Shown piece by piece: positions 46,830 through 57,659 of a stretch of DNA of 64,000 nucleotides (within the stretch, counting starts at the first letter, position 1; each line of letters opens with the position of its first letter). Under the pieces are notes generated by a model, which saw only the letters and a program-made list of their open reading frames with translations, did no database searches and was not told where the DNA came from. This DNA is from Chinchilla lanigera (Eukaryota; Chordata; Mammalia; Rodentia; Chinchillidae), in NCBI RefSeq assembly GCF_000276665.1, contig NW_004955447.1:15716210-15780209 (forward strand). Direction: 5' to 3'. Both the position numbers and the translations under genes were made by a program.

Positions 46830-47945
46830 GTCAAATTCTTTAAAAATAGGTTTTACAAAAATGACCTAGAAGGAAGTCAGCTATGTCAGAGAATAACCTG
46901 CTAAAGTCCCGTTTCATGCAATGTCCATTGCTAGACCTAGAAACAAAGCTAAAACAACACATGGCGAAGGTGTACCCCTTTCCTGGAAGCCAGTGTTCCA
47001 GTTCACATGCGCCGGCCTCTGGCACGTGTGGGGCACCACGTGGCTCCTCTTCTGCTCTGCGAGGTTACCAGCTGGTGCCACGAGTAGAGGGAGGCAGGAT
47101 CAGTACTGAGTTCAGAAGCGCTGAGGCTGCGAGTTGAGCCCCCAGGGCTCGGGGCCCAGGAGATGCCCTTCCCAAGAGGAAGCCAGGAGGCCCTGGGCCC
47201 AGAGCTGTGGGAATGTGGAAGGTGGCGCTAGCTGGGTTCTCCCTAAACTTGGAAAGCTGCATAATTAGATCCCGATATCATGGGTGTCGGAAGAAGAGAC
47301 TGACACTTTTGCTGACCCCCGCAGTTCACCAGGCACAGGCCAGAGCTGGAGAGTAGACGCAGGGGTGGTTGTGGGGCGCAGGAGCTGTGGAATGCAGCTT
47401 CCCGGGGTGCAGGACAGTAGCCACAGGGAGAGGTGTGGTGCTGCCCACTCCTGGGGGATACTCCGCCTAGGCCAGGTGAGGCCTGGACACCTGTGTCACA
47501 GTGACCCGAAACCCAAATGGCACAGGGAAGGAGACCCTCCTCTCCTCTCACCTCTCTTTGCGCAGGATGTTCACACACCCTCCACTCCTTGCCGGTGCAC
47601 GCCCAGGGCCACGCTACACAGCCTGCTCCAGGTAGGAAGGGAGTGAAGAGAAATAAGACTTCACCAGAAGTGCTGAGAAGCTGTGGAGTCCGCTGAGGTG
47701 TGATTAAAGGAGGCGCTTCCAGGTCCAAAGCGGTGGGAGGATGTCTGCAGAACAGCTTGGTAGCAAGCACTTGAAAACAGACAAGTCTTTCACGTATGCA
47801 CACTTCTGATGAATGGCGACTCTCTGCTTGATGGTTACAGTCAAGCAAACTGAAATCCAAGCTGCTCTTGACCTCAGCCAGAATGGGTGAAGGTCAGTGG
47901 GATCAACTGCGGGTGACCTGCGGTGAATAGTCATGTAAACTCTGT
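46830..47945. other. G+C-richer unannotated block
   Basis: 47000-47700 is richer in G+C than its surroundings, which lengthens ORFs on both strands (205 codons minus, 120 plus). There is no domain and no CpG-island-like density. It holds a splice-bounded candidate exon at 47566-47631. Confidence 0.4.
47566..47631 (+). other. weak candidate exon
   Basis: A pyrimidine-rich acceptor ends 'tctctttgcgcag' at 47565 and a donor-like gtagga follows 47631. The 66 bp are exactly 22 open codons, beginning DVHTPSTPCRC. Such a short segment in G+C-rich DNA can occur by chance. Confidence 0.15.
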
Positions 47946-47949
47946 GACG

Positions 47950-48235
47950 TCGGATTTCTTTTTTAAAAGTATTTTTTATTAATACCTTTGTAATACGTAA
48001 TGTCTACATTCCCTGTGTGGGGTTGGTACATGTCTATAACACATCTTCACTTGATTTTAATATGTACTTTATTTTATTTCTCCCCCTCACCCATCTCTTA
48101 ATCTCCCTCTGATTTGAGAATGATCTATCTCCCCACTTTCTGTTATCTCTCTTTTATTTCGCTCTTTCTTTATAATTTGGGTTTCTCATATAAGAGAAAC
48201 CATGTAATATTTAAGCTTGGGTGTCTGATTTATTC
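47950..48235 (-). mobile_element. antisense L1 3' end, left part
   Basis: Starts with an A/T-rich reversed tail ('agtattttttattaatacc') and 'gtgtggggttggtacatg', then 'gtttctcatataagagaaac' and 'gggtgtctgatttatt'. The L1 is cut here by an LTR element and resumes at 48986. Confidence 0.85.
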
Positions 48236-48985
48236 TGTAGTGGCAAACAGAAACCCTGAAACGACACCCAGGATTTGGAGGCAGATTTATTTAACATTGG
48301 ACAGGCAATGAAAGGAATCAATCCTTATAAAAATGTCCAATCTCCTTCCCTCATGGGTGGTCCTGACTAACGAGAGGTGGTCAAGCTGTCCTTGTGCTCG
48401 AGCTGAGCAGGACTGACAGACAGACAAACTGGAGTGCCCCTGGGGGGCTTACCTTATCTGATGACCAGACCAGATGCGTCCTTCTCCCTTTGGGGCCAAT
48501 GTGAGCTGCTCAGTGGGGAGCTAAGACTCCTCTTTCAGACCTTGGAGGGGACTCAAAAATTTCTAGGGTGTGCCTTCCCGTCGGACCTGGAGAGGTCCTT
48601 GCTTCACCTGTGAGAGCCACACTGGTGACCAAAGAGGTCAGCACGGTCAGGCTCTCTGGCCGATGCACCGGTGCAGTGGCAAACAGAAACACGGGAACAA
48701 CACCTAGGATTTGACGGCAGATTTATTTAATGTCGGATGGACACTGACAAAGAAAAATACTTATAGAAATGTCAAGCCCCAAAGGCTCAGGGAGGGAGGT
48801 TTTTATGGAGTTGCAAGCAAGAAGCAGTGCACTTGGCTGTCTTTGATTGGTTCTTACAATATGTGTCATAGTGACCAGGTGGGCATTACGGTGACCAGCC
48901 GTTCCGAGGAGACAGTAGTAACGGGAGCTTTACCTGGGCAACTGACAGACTGAAGTGTACTGGTGGGCGGGCATTTTCTGCTACA
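48236..48985 (-). mobile_element. short endogenous-retrovirus-like element, antisense, nested in L1
   Basis: A 750-bp block with TGTAG...CTACA inverted ends sits inside an L1 3' end. Two related copies lie 436 bp apart (starts 48236 and 48672), each with 'tggcaaacagaaac' and a reversed AATAAA (48286 and 48722). I read these as 3' and 5' LTRs with about 200 bp of unrelated sequence between. No gag, pol or env reading frame remains, so it is a defective relic. LTR1 is shorter than LTR2, and the target-site duplication is poor. Confidence 0.75.
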
Positions 48986-49107
48986 ATTTCCTTGAACATG
49001 GCCTCAAGGTCCATCCATTTTCCCACAAATGACTCAACCTTATCTTTCTTTATGGCAAAGTAGTGCTCCGTTGTGTGTAAACACCACACTTTCTTTATGC
49101 ATTCTTA
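48986..49107 (-). mobile_element. antisense L1 3' end, right part
   Basis: 'tttccttgaacatggcctca' 'aggtccatccattttccc', then 'tttatggcaaagtagtgc' continue the reversed L1 ORF2-distal sequence interrupted at 48235, confirming the nesting. Confidence 0.85.
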
Positions 49108-49508
49108 TGGATTATCTAAATGTCCCCCAAAGCCTCGTATGCTCACAGGTGAGGCTTCTGGGAGTGACTGCACCAGGGATGAGTAGCACTGGGTTAGCCT
49201 AATGGCTGGTTTAGTAGAGTTCTGGGTGTGGATGATGGATTTAGTGAGGAGAAAAGACCCACCCTGGGTGTGGATGGCACCAAATAGGCTTGCAGCTGGA
49301 ATGGAATGAAAAGGGAAAGAAGGAAATCATGCTGTTTCCCGTCTACCATGCCATGAACTCTTTCTTCTCCTCCATGCCTCTGCCATGCCATCCTGCCTTG
49401 TGGTTCATGGACTGAAACCTGTACAAAGTATGATCCAAAAGAAACCTTTCCTCCTTTAACTTGCAGGTGTTGGGTATTTTGTCCTAGCAACAAAAAGTAA
49501 CCAAGATG
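49108..49508 (+). repeat. MaLR-type LTR
   Basis: Starts TGGATTATCTAAATGTCCCC and includes 'ccaccctgggtgtggatggc', 'tccatgcctctgccatgcc' and the ending 'ttgtcctagcaacaaaaag' 'taacc'. Sense-orientation MaLR landmarks. Confidence 0.78.
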
Positions 49509-49509
49509 T

Positions 49510-50010
49510 CCTTCATCAAGTGATGCTACACAGGCTGCCTCCACTATTAAGCTATTATGAGTTGTGGTGCTGTAAACATAGGTGTACGTGTGTCATTGTA
49601 GTACAAAGTCTTTAACTCTTTCATGAAATACCTAGAAGTGTGAGAGCTGGGTGAAATAGAATTTCTAGTTTTAGTTTTTTGAGGCATCTCTTTCCTCTTT
49701 GAAGTGAAGATGACAGTAACTTTAGCTACCTTCCCAGGTCTGGTGCAGGGCAACTGAAGTGATTTCTATGAATGCAGGCTCTTTATGAATGGTCAAGTAT
49801 GGCATAAATATCAGCTATAACTGAATGAAATTCCAATTCATTCTCCATCTGCTCTCAGATTTTTCTCGTGATTTAGGCTCAACATGGAAAGTTGAGTAAT
49901 TATTTAGATCAATCTGAGAAATTTCTATTGAAAATGGCCTTTGCTGTAGGGAGCTGTTTACATGATTTCATCATGTGGCTAGCTGGTCTGAATAACAGGA
50001 GCTTCCTACA
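49510..50010. other. unannotated sequence
   Basis: The first part (49510-49700) may be further reversed L1. Otherwise nothing recognised. Confidence 0.35.
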
Positions 50011-50021
50011 TCATTTTATTG

Positions 50022-50147
50022 ATGGTTTTTGTTTTTGTTGTTTTGTTTTTGATACAGAGTATGTAGTTCAGGTTAGACTTGAACACATGGTCCTCCTTTT
50101 TCTTAGCCTCTGTCTTGCTAGAATTGTAGACATGTGCTTCTCCCGTG
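50022..50147 (-). repeat. diverged B1 SINE, antisense
   Basis: T/G-rich tail then 'gatacagagtatgtagttca' 'ggttagacttgaac', 'cttagcctctgtcttgctag' and 'aattgtagacatgtgc' match reversed B1 with many changes. Confidence 0.75.
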
Positions 50148-50149
50148 TC

Positions 50150-51190
50150 TCATTCTTTATCAAGGGCTTCAAGAGGCTTGGGGATATATCACTGACACAT
50201 CTTCAATTGTTTGCTTCATTTTCTCCATGATTGTGTGTCACCCTTCCATTTTTTTAACTGCGGAAAACACATCTGTGCTATGATGAATTGACTTTGTTTC
50301 CATATGATCTCCTATACCTGATTCATTATTATTTAGAACTCTAATTAACCACTGTTAAACAATTTAATAATGTGTTTCATAGTTCAAGCTATGATTAAGT
50401 TTATTCATCAGGGGGCTGTGATTTCAGTATTTATTTGAGGTCAGGTTATTTTCAAATAGTTGAAAATAATTAAATATATTAAATATGTACATAAACTTGT
50501 GAACTCTAAAGAGAGAGAAAACCCTTTTGAAGCAATGACATCATAGAATTTAGAGGAAGAAAAAGCCCAAAGCTGTATTTCAAGAAAAATAAATACAGTT
50601 TAACTGGAACAATTTATAAGTTTAAAGGACTGACCTTATAGCTTGAGTTCTACATCATTATAATCTCATTACAAGAAGATCCAAGAAACTATTTTTCCCT
50701 TACTGGAAGTCTAGTTATATGCAGTGTCTCCGTGTGGTTGTAAAAGTGTAATCATACAGCTCTCCATATCATTTCAACTTGCTGCCTGTACATTATTTCA
50801 ACTGGAAATACAGTCCTAAACGGTGAGGTTGTGTGGCCTTTCTTATACGCAACCCTCCATCCAGCGCCTTCCATAGAATGGGCACAAAACAGCCCATAAT
50901 ATATATTCCATTAGTTGTCCACATGCTTTTGTTGTATTCTGGTTTGTTGCATTTGGGTCAAATAATGTTATCCCTAAGTTACCTAAATGCTTCACTGCCA
51001 AGTTGTACTCTTTGCAAGTTTAAACTTCCTCTAAATTACCTTGGGAGTGAGACTTCTGTAATACTTGCCATTTTAAATCTGAGATCCACAGAATGAAGTC
51101 TCACTGAGATAAAGTCCCACTGAGACGAATTCAGTGTGGCACTCACCCTACGCAAGTCTGAAGAAATGCTGGAGAAACGCTTTGCAGTTA
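50150..51190. other. unannotated sequence
   Basis: Unique-looking A+T-rich DNA, no gene signal. 50690-51120 may be a diverged antisense L1ME. Confidence 0.35.
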
Positions 51191-51194
51191 TAGG

Positions 51195-51470
51195 CCGCCA
51201 GTACAGCCGCGGTCAAGTTCAGCTGGGTAGAAAGAATAACTTCCCACGCTCTATAACACAGCAAGCTGTATGGCTGACAACAATTAACTGGGTATTTCAA
51301 ATAGCTGGAAGAGAGAAATGTGAGTGTTCCCAGCACAAGGAAATTGTAAATATCTGAGGTGACGGCTATGCCAATTGTGCACTGCACACTTGAATTTGAA
51401 TGTCACAGTCTACCTTACAAATATGTACAAATACAGCGTGTCTACTAAAAAGTACTATACCCCATGGTCA
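51195..51470 (+). mobile_element. L1 3' UTR (L1MA/PB-like)
   Basis: 'gggtatttcaaatagctgg' 'aagagagaaatgtgagtg' 'ttcccagcacaagg' and 'atatctgaggtgacggc', then 'acttgaatttgaatgtcac' and 'atatgtacaaatacagcg' match the sense 3' UTR of L1MA/PB types. Confidence 0.72.
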
Positions 51471-51474
51471 TTGT

Positions 51475-52036
51475 CGTTTTCTTTGTGTTTTAGTTAGAGG
51501 TCCCCAGACAGCCGTGTCTTCCAAGGGACCATCTTTGATGACATTTAGCCTCCAGCCTGTGTCTGTGGAAGGGGAGAAAGGAAGAACGATGGTTCTTTTA
51601 TCACTGGTCACTTGGGGAACATCAAAGGATTAAGGGAAGTGTTTCTCTGCTAGGCCTCTCGCCTACTTCTTTTGTCCCTTCCTCTTCGCCCTCCATCAAG
51701 CTTATCTGGGAGACCAGCACCATTTGCCATGTCACCGTAAGGTGTGCGTAATGCACGGTCTGATAGGTTTCTGTTTATAACACGAATACATGGAGTTGTC
51801 ACCAAGGCAGGAATTGCTCGCTATCAGCAGCGGCATCCTGCGTAACAGGGGATTCCCTGGACTGTGGTCAGATTGTCTTTTTAACATAACTCGTCTTCCC
51901 CCTGTAATATCTCTATCTTTGTTTATGAGATTTCCCACTTTATTTTAGTGCTGTCACTGTTCATTTTCTTTTTTAATCTCAGCCGATTTATACATAAATT
52001 TTGGTTTTATTCTTGAAAAATCTCTTCCAATTTCAG
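51475..52036. other. unannotated sequence before the candidate terminal exon
   Basis: No repeat recognised. The last 70 bp are T-rich and lead to the acceptor at 52036. Confidence 0.4.
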
Positions 52037-52114
52037 GGAGTTGGAGGTAAAAACAAAATGAAACGGAAAGCTGTTCAGATAACCCAGGAGGATTTTAAAA
52101 CCCCTTTGTTATAA
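52037..52114 (+). other. candidate terminal coding exon (unrecognised)
   Basis: A T-rich tract with 'ctcttccaatttcag' forms an acceptor ending at 52036. It is followed by 25 open codons and TAA at 52112-52114. The translation starts GVGGKNKMKRKAVQ and continues with a mixed acidic and hydrophobic tail ending FKTPLL. It looks like a genuine charged C-terminus, and I see no repeat here. The splice context and frame are visible; membership in a gene is inference. I could not match the peptide to a protein I know. Confidence 0.25.
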
Positions 52115-52775
52115 CAGTCCTTTTATGTTTGAAATATTTATTGGGCCTCTTCCTGGTCACCATCGGAAGGGAAACCCGAATTGGTGCCCTCTAAGCCGCT
52201 CGGGAAGACAGCAAAGGACATGTTTACAAGTTAAGATGATGCTTGATCTTGGAACGACAGGAAATGATTTTGCAAATGCAGATAAACCTAGAAGGCATGT
52301 GTGCCAAACACAGTTTAAAGTAAACACACAAAAATCCTTACGTTGTGCCCATGGTAAAGTGTTAAGAGAAGTTAACACTTCTCCAAATCAAGGACAACGT
52401 GATGATGTAGCGGCCTGAAAGGGACTTGTTTTTGCCTGTGTGTCTTTGCAGGTGTAAATTTTTAGATTTCTGTAGGAGAGGAGGAGATCTTCGCAAAATA
52501 GTAGAATTTGTTCCAACAGACAAAGGAATGAACGAATGAATATACTGCTTTCTCATCCCACAGCTTTTGGAGTTTGCATTTTTCCTTATGCCAAAAGGTG
52601 CGGGGTGGCTTGCGGTGGGCTGCCGCAGAGGTAATCGCTGCTTTTGATATTAGTAGGGTCCTGCAGTTCCCTTCTGAACAAGGTGGAATTGGTATTTTAG
52701 TCCCATTCTCCATCTGGCATTATTTTAAAGTAATTTAGAGTTTATACAGATAAATATCGTAGGGTAGGTTGATTT
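52115..52775. other. unannotated sequence downstream of the candidate exon
   Basis: If the exon is real, this is 3' UTR. It is unique-looking and free of recognised repeats. No AATAAA signal is seen until 52949, next to the B1 duplication. ORFs of 64-97 codons have no domain. Confidence 0.4.
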
Positions 52776-52789
52776 TAAAGTTTATATAG

Positions 52790-52950
52790 CCGGGCATGGT
52801 GGCACACTCCTGTAATTCCAGAACTCAGGAGGCTGAGGCAGGCAGATCACTGTGAGTTCGAGTCCAGCCTGGGCTACACAAGGTCAGCCTGAACTGCATA
52901 GCAAGACCGTATCTCAGAACAAAACAAAACAAAACAAAACAACCTCCCAA
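52790..52950 (+). repeat. B1 SINE, sense, full length
   Basis: 'gccgggcatggtggcacac', 'gaactcaggaggctgaggc' and 'gtgagttcgagtccagcc' (box B) are followed by a second 'aggtcagcctgaactgc' part and an (AAAAC)n tail. A perfect 14-bp target-site duplication (taaagtttatatag) lies at 52776-52789 and 52951-52964. The best-preserved B1 here. Confidence 0.97.
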
Positions 52951-53189
52951 TAAAGTTTATATAGAAGAATACTACGCAAAATTGAGCAAAAAAAGTTTGA
53001 TAAAGGATTAAAGAAAAGGAATTGTCCCTTGACTTTAATATTTGCTATAAAGCTAATAATAGTGTGATATTTATATATAGATCAATGAAATACAATGCTG
53101 AAACAGATCTAAATAGCATGTATGCTAACTTTATATTGTTAAATGGGGTATTTTTTATTGAGAATATTGGTTCTTTTCAGTTAGATTAG

Positions 53190-53420
53190 TCAATGATTAG
53201 CCTTCGTGAGCACTTATTATATGGCACAAATCATTCTAAGAGCTTTTCATGTATTAACTCAAACCTCAAAAAGCCCTTTGAGATAAGTGCTGTTATCATT
53301 CCCTTTTGCTGATGAAAACACTGAAACTCAGGGAGGCTTAGTAGCTGGTCTAAAGCCAAGCAGCTGATGAATAGGTAGAGCCAGGCTTTGAATCCAGGCA
53401 ATAAACTGAAACCATTACTT
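53190..53420 (-). repeat. MIR SINE, antisense, near full length
   Basis: 'gagcacttattatatggc', 'ttttcatgtattaactc', 'tgatgaaaacactgaaac' 'tcagggaggct' and 'agagccaggctttgaatcc' 'aggca' are the reversed MIR order. Confidence 0.9.
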
Positions 53421-53646
53421 ATTTCATAGTACTGTATATACAAACTTTCCTTCTGGATGTATTAAACATCTACATATATAAAATAGCATCTTTATAATGT
53501 CACTGGGAGACACTAATTAGAAGAAAAGTGAAAGGAACATTAATATAATCTTGAAATGAGAGACACTTTTTAAAGCAAGCTAAAAATCCCAGAAGACATG
53601 AAGGAAACAGTGATTTGACAGTGAAAATTAGAAACGTCTGCTGACG

Positions 53647-53990
53647 TGGTTATAGTTCAGATCGAGAAGGCCCCCACGGGCCTCCTATGCTCCTGGGGTG
53701 CAGTTGGAAGCAGACTAAATTACGGAGGTGCTGTGCCTGGCATGCTTCTGGAAGGTGGTCTGATCAGAAGAAGCAGGGCCTGCTGTGTCTCCATCCCTGG
53801 CTCCTCCCGTCTCTTCGGCTCCTGGCCACTGCGACGTGAGCAGCTTCCCTCAGGCCTTGCAGTTCTCCTCCGGAGCCAGCCGACCACGGAGCAGAACTTC
53901 TCAAACTACCCGCAAAATTAACCGCTCTTCCCTTAGGTAAGATGAGCACTGGGTATTGCATCCCCACCGCAGGAAAGTGACTGAGGCACA
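53647..53990 (+). repeat. MaLR-type LTR
   Basis: 'tggttatagttcagatcgag' near the start, 'cctcctatgctcctggggtg', 'ggtgctgtgcctgg' and the end 'gggtattgcatccccacc' 'agtgactgaggcaca' fit a sense MaLR LTR. Confidence 0.7.
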
Positions 53991-54039
53991 TAATTCCACT
54001 ACGAAATCAAAAGTGATGAGTAATCGAAAGGACATATGC

Positions 54040-54185
54040 AAACCTTACTTGATAGAAGAAGGATTCAATCTGTGGAGGACAAAGAAGTTCTACAAATGCC
54101 ATTAGAAAACAGTTCAATTAAAAAATGAGCAATAAAAACAAGTGGGCAATTCACAAAAGGGAAAACTCAAATAGTTAAGAAATGT
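54040..54185 (+). mobile_element. L1 ORF2-distal scrap
   Basis: 'aaaacagttcaattaaaaaa' 'tgagcaa' and 'gcaattcacaaaagggaaa' resemble the end of L1 ORF2 in sense. It stops where the LTR begins. Confidence 0.55.
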
Positions 54186-54186
54186 A

Positions 54187-54640
54187 TAGTGCCGGCAATG
54201 GGCATGATTGGTTTCTTGTCCCGCTGTAATTCCTGCTGAGTTGCTATGGCACCCAGCCAATATGGCGCTGGAGGTCATGTGGTATGGTGCTGAGTCACTA
54301 TGGCCTCCAGTCAATATGGCACTGCCCACTAGAGGCCATGTGCTAAGCCCCACTCTTCCTCTGCTGAGTCAAATTATGACTTCCTACTTCCCTTTTTGTA
54401 ATATCCTGTTCCCTTTTCTCACGCTCCCACCCAATCCTGGTCTGCCACGTCAGGTGGTCCGCCTCCTAAACCCCACCTCCAGCCTGGGGCTATTTAACCT
54501 TGGATCCTAGGAAAGAGCATTAGAAGCGCCACGTTTTTCTCTTTCCTTGTGGTCTTCTCCACGTCCACAATAAAGGCATTTTATTCCATTTTACTTGTCT
54601 CTGCACTGGAAAAACCTATTAGTGTATGGGGCTAATCAGG
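54187..54640 (+). repeat. retroviral solo-type LTR with duplicated U3 units
   Basis: U3: two direct repeats exactly 54 bp apart (54235-54288 and 54289-54345), each with 'aatatggc', a YY1-like core next to a CAAT-like element. Then a TATA-like tatttaa at 54491 and AATAAA at 54569. The U3-R-U5 order and spacing fit a retroviral LTR of about 450 bp. No internal retroviral sequence is attached on either side. The 3' limit is uncertain and the family is not identified. Confidence 0.75.
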
Positions 54641-54644
54641 TTTT

Positions 54645-55030
54645 GGGGAAACCTCAACTTTTCTGTTCAGTTTTAAGCTGGCCTAGGGACTAAGGTTTCC
54701 CTTCTCTACCCATGTCCAGCTTTCCTGTTACCACTGACTCCCTGTCTCAGTCCCTTTTTGAGATGTAGAGGTTGCTTATGCTCTGATCAGACTGTCTTGC
54801 AAATGCCTGGGACTGTTAGGGGAGCTGCGTTCATGGAGGAGATGTTGCAAGTGGATACTTGTGGAGTACTTGGCAGTGATTTCATGTTGCTCTGTCTCCT
54901 GGTTTTCTTGGGAGAATGTACTTTCCTCCTTTGACTTAGTGGAGTAGAAGTATACTTTGTGGGAGGGCATTTTCAACCCCCAATTCCCATCTCTCTCTTC
55001 CTCTAGCCACCATCCCATCAAGTCTTTGGG
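54645..55030. other. unannotated sequence
   Basis: Not clearly related to the LTR or the L1 on the right. No gene signal. Confidence 0.35.
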
Positions 55031-55034
55031 AGAG

Positions 55035-55600
55035 GAAAAAGATGCATTAAATTTTTAATACTATGTTTTTCAAAATAAAACAGACCTTGTACCCCTTAGC
55101 TGTCACCTCATCTTCTAACCTCTACCCTCCCACCCTACTCTCCCTGAGCCCTGGACAAGCATTAATCTACATTCTACATGTGTTTATCTGTTCTGAATTC
55201 AAATGAGAAATTCTGGTTTCATAAAAACAGAATTACACAAAATTTTGGCTTTGTAACTGGGCTTCTTCCCTTTAACATAATATTTTCCCATAGTGTGGAT
55301 CAATACCTCATATTTTATTATGCCAAGGGATATTCCTTTGCATGGGTATCAGACCATATTTTATTTGTCCAGTCATCAGGTGATGGGTATTTGGGATACT
55401 TCTACTCTCTGACTACAATGAATACTGTTGCTGTTAACATTCTTGTCCATGTTTTGTCTGGACATGTTTCATTTCTTTTAGGTATATATACCTAGGAATA
55501 GAGTTTTCTTGTCATATGGCAAATTTATACCTAGCCTTTTGAGGAAATGTCAGACTGTTTCTAAAGTGGCTGCAATCATAAAATTTTAGCTTCAGTTAGT
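55035..55600 (-). mobile_element. antisense L1M relic
   Basis: 'caatacctcatattttatta', 'ccagtcatcaggtgatggg' 'tatttggg', 'aatgaatactgttgctgtta' 'acattcttg', 'aggtatatatacctagg' and 'ccttttgaggaaatgtcaga' match reversed L1M in order. Confidence 0.9.
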
Positions 55601-56194
55601 ATATAAATTGTAGAACACATAGATTATTAGAGATGTTTGGGGGAGTTAAGTGACTTAAATTCAAGAAGCTAATTAGTGAGAAATAACTAAATTTTGATCT
55701 TTCTATTTAATATTATTACTTTTATCTTTTTATTTCTTTGACCATCTTGTCTTATACATTTTTTATTTCTTTATGTGTGCATTCACACATATACATTAGT
55801 GTCCATTAATGAAATTATAAACATGCTACTTTTAGTTCATACATTTTTAGGTTTTCTTCTTTTCCTTTTTTGTGATTATTTTCTTCCTGCTTTTTGCATT
55901 ACCTTTATGCCCTCTTCAAATGACTAACAATCTAATTAATATTCTCTCATAATTTCTCTATGACAATATAATCCTATACACATATGAAATTCCTTCCAGA
56001 TCAACCAGTCTACCTTTATGTCACTACTTAAAATTCCTTCATAATACTCAATAATGCAAATATTTTTAAATTTATTGAGCCAGTTGGTTAAGTAGTCACT
56101 CACTGTTTCAGGTTCTTAATTTAGTGTGATGATGGACAACACTACTGTTAACATCCTTGGTATTCAACAAGCTACTGGCACTGACCTCGCCTAA

Positions 56195-56310
56195 GTGTGT
56201 TTTAGATATGCAGAGTCTCAAGTTCCATCCCAACCCGCTGAATCAGAGTCTGAGTTTTCACAAGATCCCCGGGAAATTTATACTGACATTGAAGAGTTAG
56301 TACTGACCTT
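56195..56310 (+). mobile_element. MER5A-like fragment
   Basis: 'tcccaacccgctgaatcag' 'agtctgag' and 'cacaagatccccgggaaat' resemble the MER5A 'cccagacctactgaatcag' segment. Short and diverged. Confidence 0.5.
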
Positions 56311-56819
56311 GACAAAGGACATTGCTACTAGTGCTATAGTTTCTATTATCAGAATGCAGTGAAATTCTGGGGTTAACAATGTACATACTTCTAATTTTAA
56401 TAGATGCTTTAGCAGACTGCTTCTCCTAAAGCCCGCAGCACTTCTTTGGATTTCTGCTGGCAGTGGTTAAGAATACCCTTCTATCCATATTTCTATTAGT
56501 ACTGAGTACTGATACTAAGATAGGAAAGTTGCCAAGACAGGAGCGTTTAGATTTTAGTTGAATTTTTTTCCATGCAGCTGAACAAACTGGTCCTAGGATA
56601 GTAGGATTAAATAGTCCCAGGTTTGGATTTCCAGGGAAAATGATTGAAAGAACAAAAAAGAAAACGTAAAGAGAATAAGAATGGAACTACTTTAATGGAA
56701 AAAATTTCTTCACTTTCTTGAATTTTCTCTTACTCATCTTTCTTGTCTTCTTCAAATGTTAAACACTTTCATGTTTCCTGGGCAGGGAGTATAACACAGT
56801 AAAGCTTTACAGAAGGTCT

Positions 56820-57310
56820 GCTTCATCTAAAAAAGAATCGGAAATTGTAACTTAAAACAACATACCACATTTCACCCATAAGATTGGCAGATTAAGATTG
56901 GCAGATTTTAAAATATTAACAATATCCAAACTCATAAGTTGTGCTGAGAGTAACAATAAATAATGCACCATTAGGGAACAATACAGCAGTATATATGTAC
57001 TTTATGACTCAGAAAGAGAGGAATCTGTCATACAGAAATAGTCACCAACAAGAAATAAAACCTATTAATGGATGTCTGTTGAAAAATTTGAAACCACTTC
57101 AGTATCCATCAGTAGAGGCACAAATTAGCATATTGTGGTGTATGGATGATGCTGATGGCTAATATGCAAAGCTCTACAGGGACACTGCTAAGCAGAAGAC
57201 TAAAAACATCTCAGAGCAAAATATTTCCTACAGCCCACTTCTAGAAGCAGTAACCATGGTTAGCAGTAACCATAACTATGTATATGTGCATACATATAAG
57301 CGCACACGTC
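56820..57310 (+). mobile_element. old L1M 3' region
   Basis: 'catttcacccataagattgg', 'gaaaccacttcagtatccat' 'cagtagaggcacaaat' and 'gacactgctaagcagaag' follow the old-L1 order of 'ctaaatgtccatcaataggg ... gctgagtgaaag'. A 14-bp duplication (taagattggcagat) lies at 56879-56908. Confidence 0.6.
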
Positions 57311-57429
57311 TAAGAAATAAAATAATGCATGCACCAAATCACTGGCAGCAATTACGTGTGCACATACATGAGTAAGGTGGCTGGAGTGGTGGTGAAGGGA
57401 TAGCATACATACTAGTTCCTAAGTAGCAA

Positions 57430-57620
57430 CAATAACGCTTAACATTTGCAGAACTCCCACCATGTGTCCGCTGATGTGCTAAAAGTCCTACATGACTTAT
57501 CTTACTTGAACTTCACAATCACATTTTGAGGTAAAATATTATTACCTTAATTTTGCCATTAAGTTAACTGAGTTACAAATAGGTGGAGTAATTCAGGAAT
57601 AGGTGAGATGACATAATCAG
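57430..57620 (-). repeat. MIR SINE, antisense, diverged
   Basis: 'acccaccatgtgtccgc'-like and 'gatgtgctaaaagtccta' 'catgac', 'acttcacaatcacattttga' 'ggtaaaatattattacc' and 'aactgagttacaaatagg' are diverged reversed MIR. Confidence 0.6.
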
Positions 57621-57659
57621 AAAATTTTAGAGCTCAGAAGCTTGCTCAGAACCTTGATG

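Noticed and set aside
47243..47860. Longest ORF in the window, 205 codons, minus strand
   Set aside because: No recognisable domain, lies in a G+C-rich block where stops are rare, overlaps a 120-codon ORF on the other strand, and no splice or promoter context supports it.
53647..53990. Possible CpG-rich first exon
   Set aside because: The ends and internal landmarks fit a MaLR LTR, which explains the G+C-rich middle.
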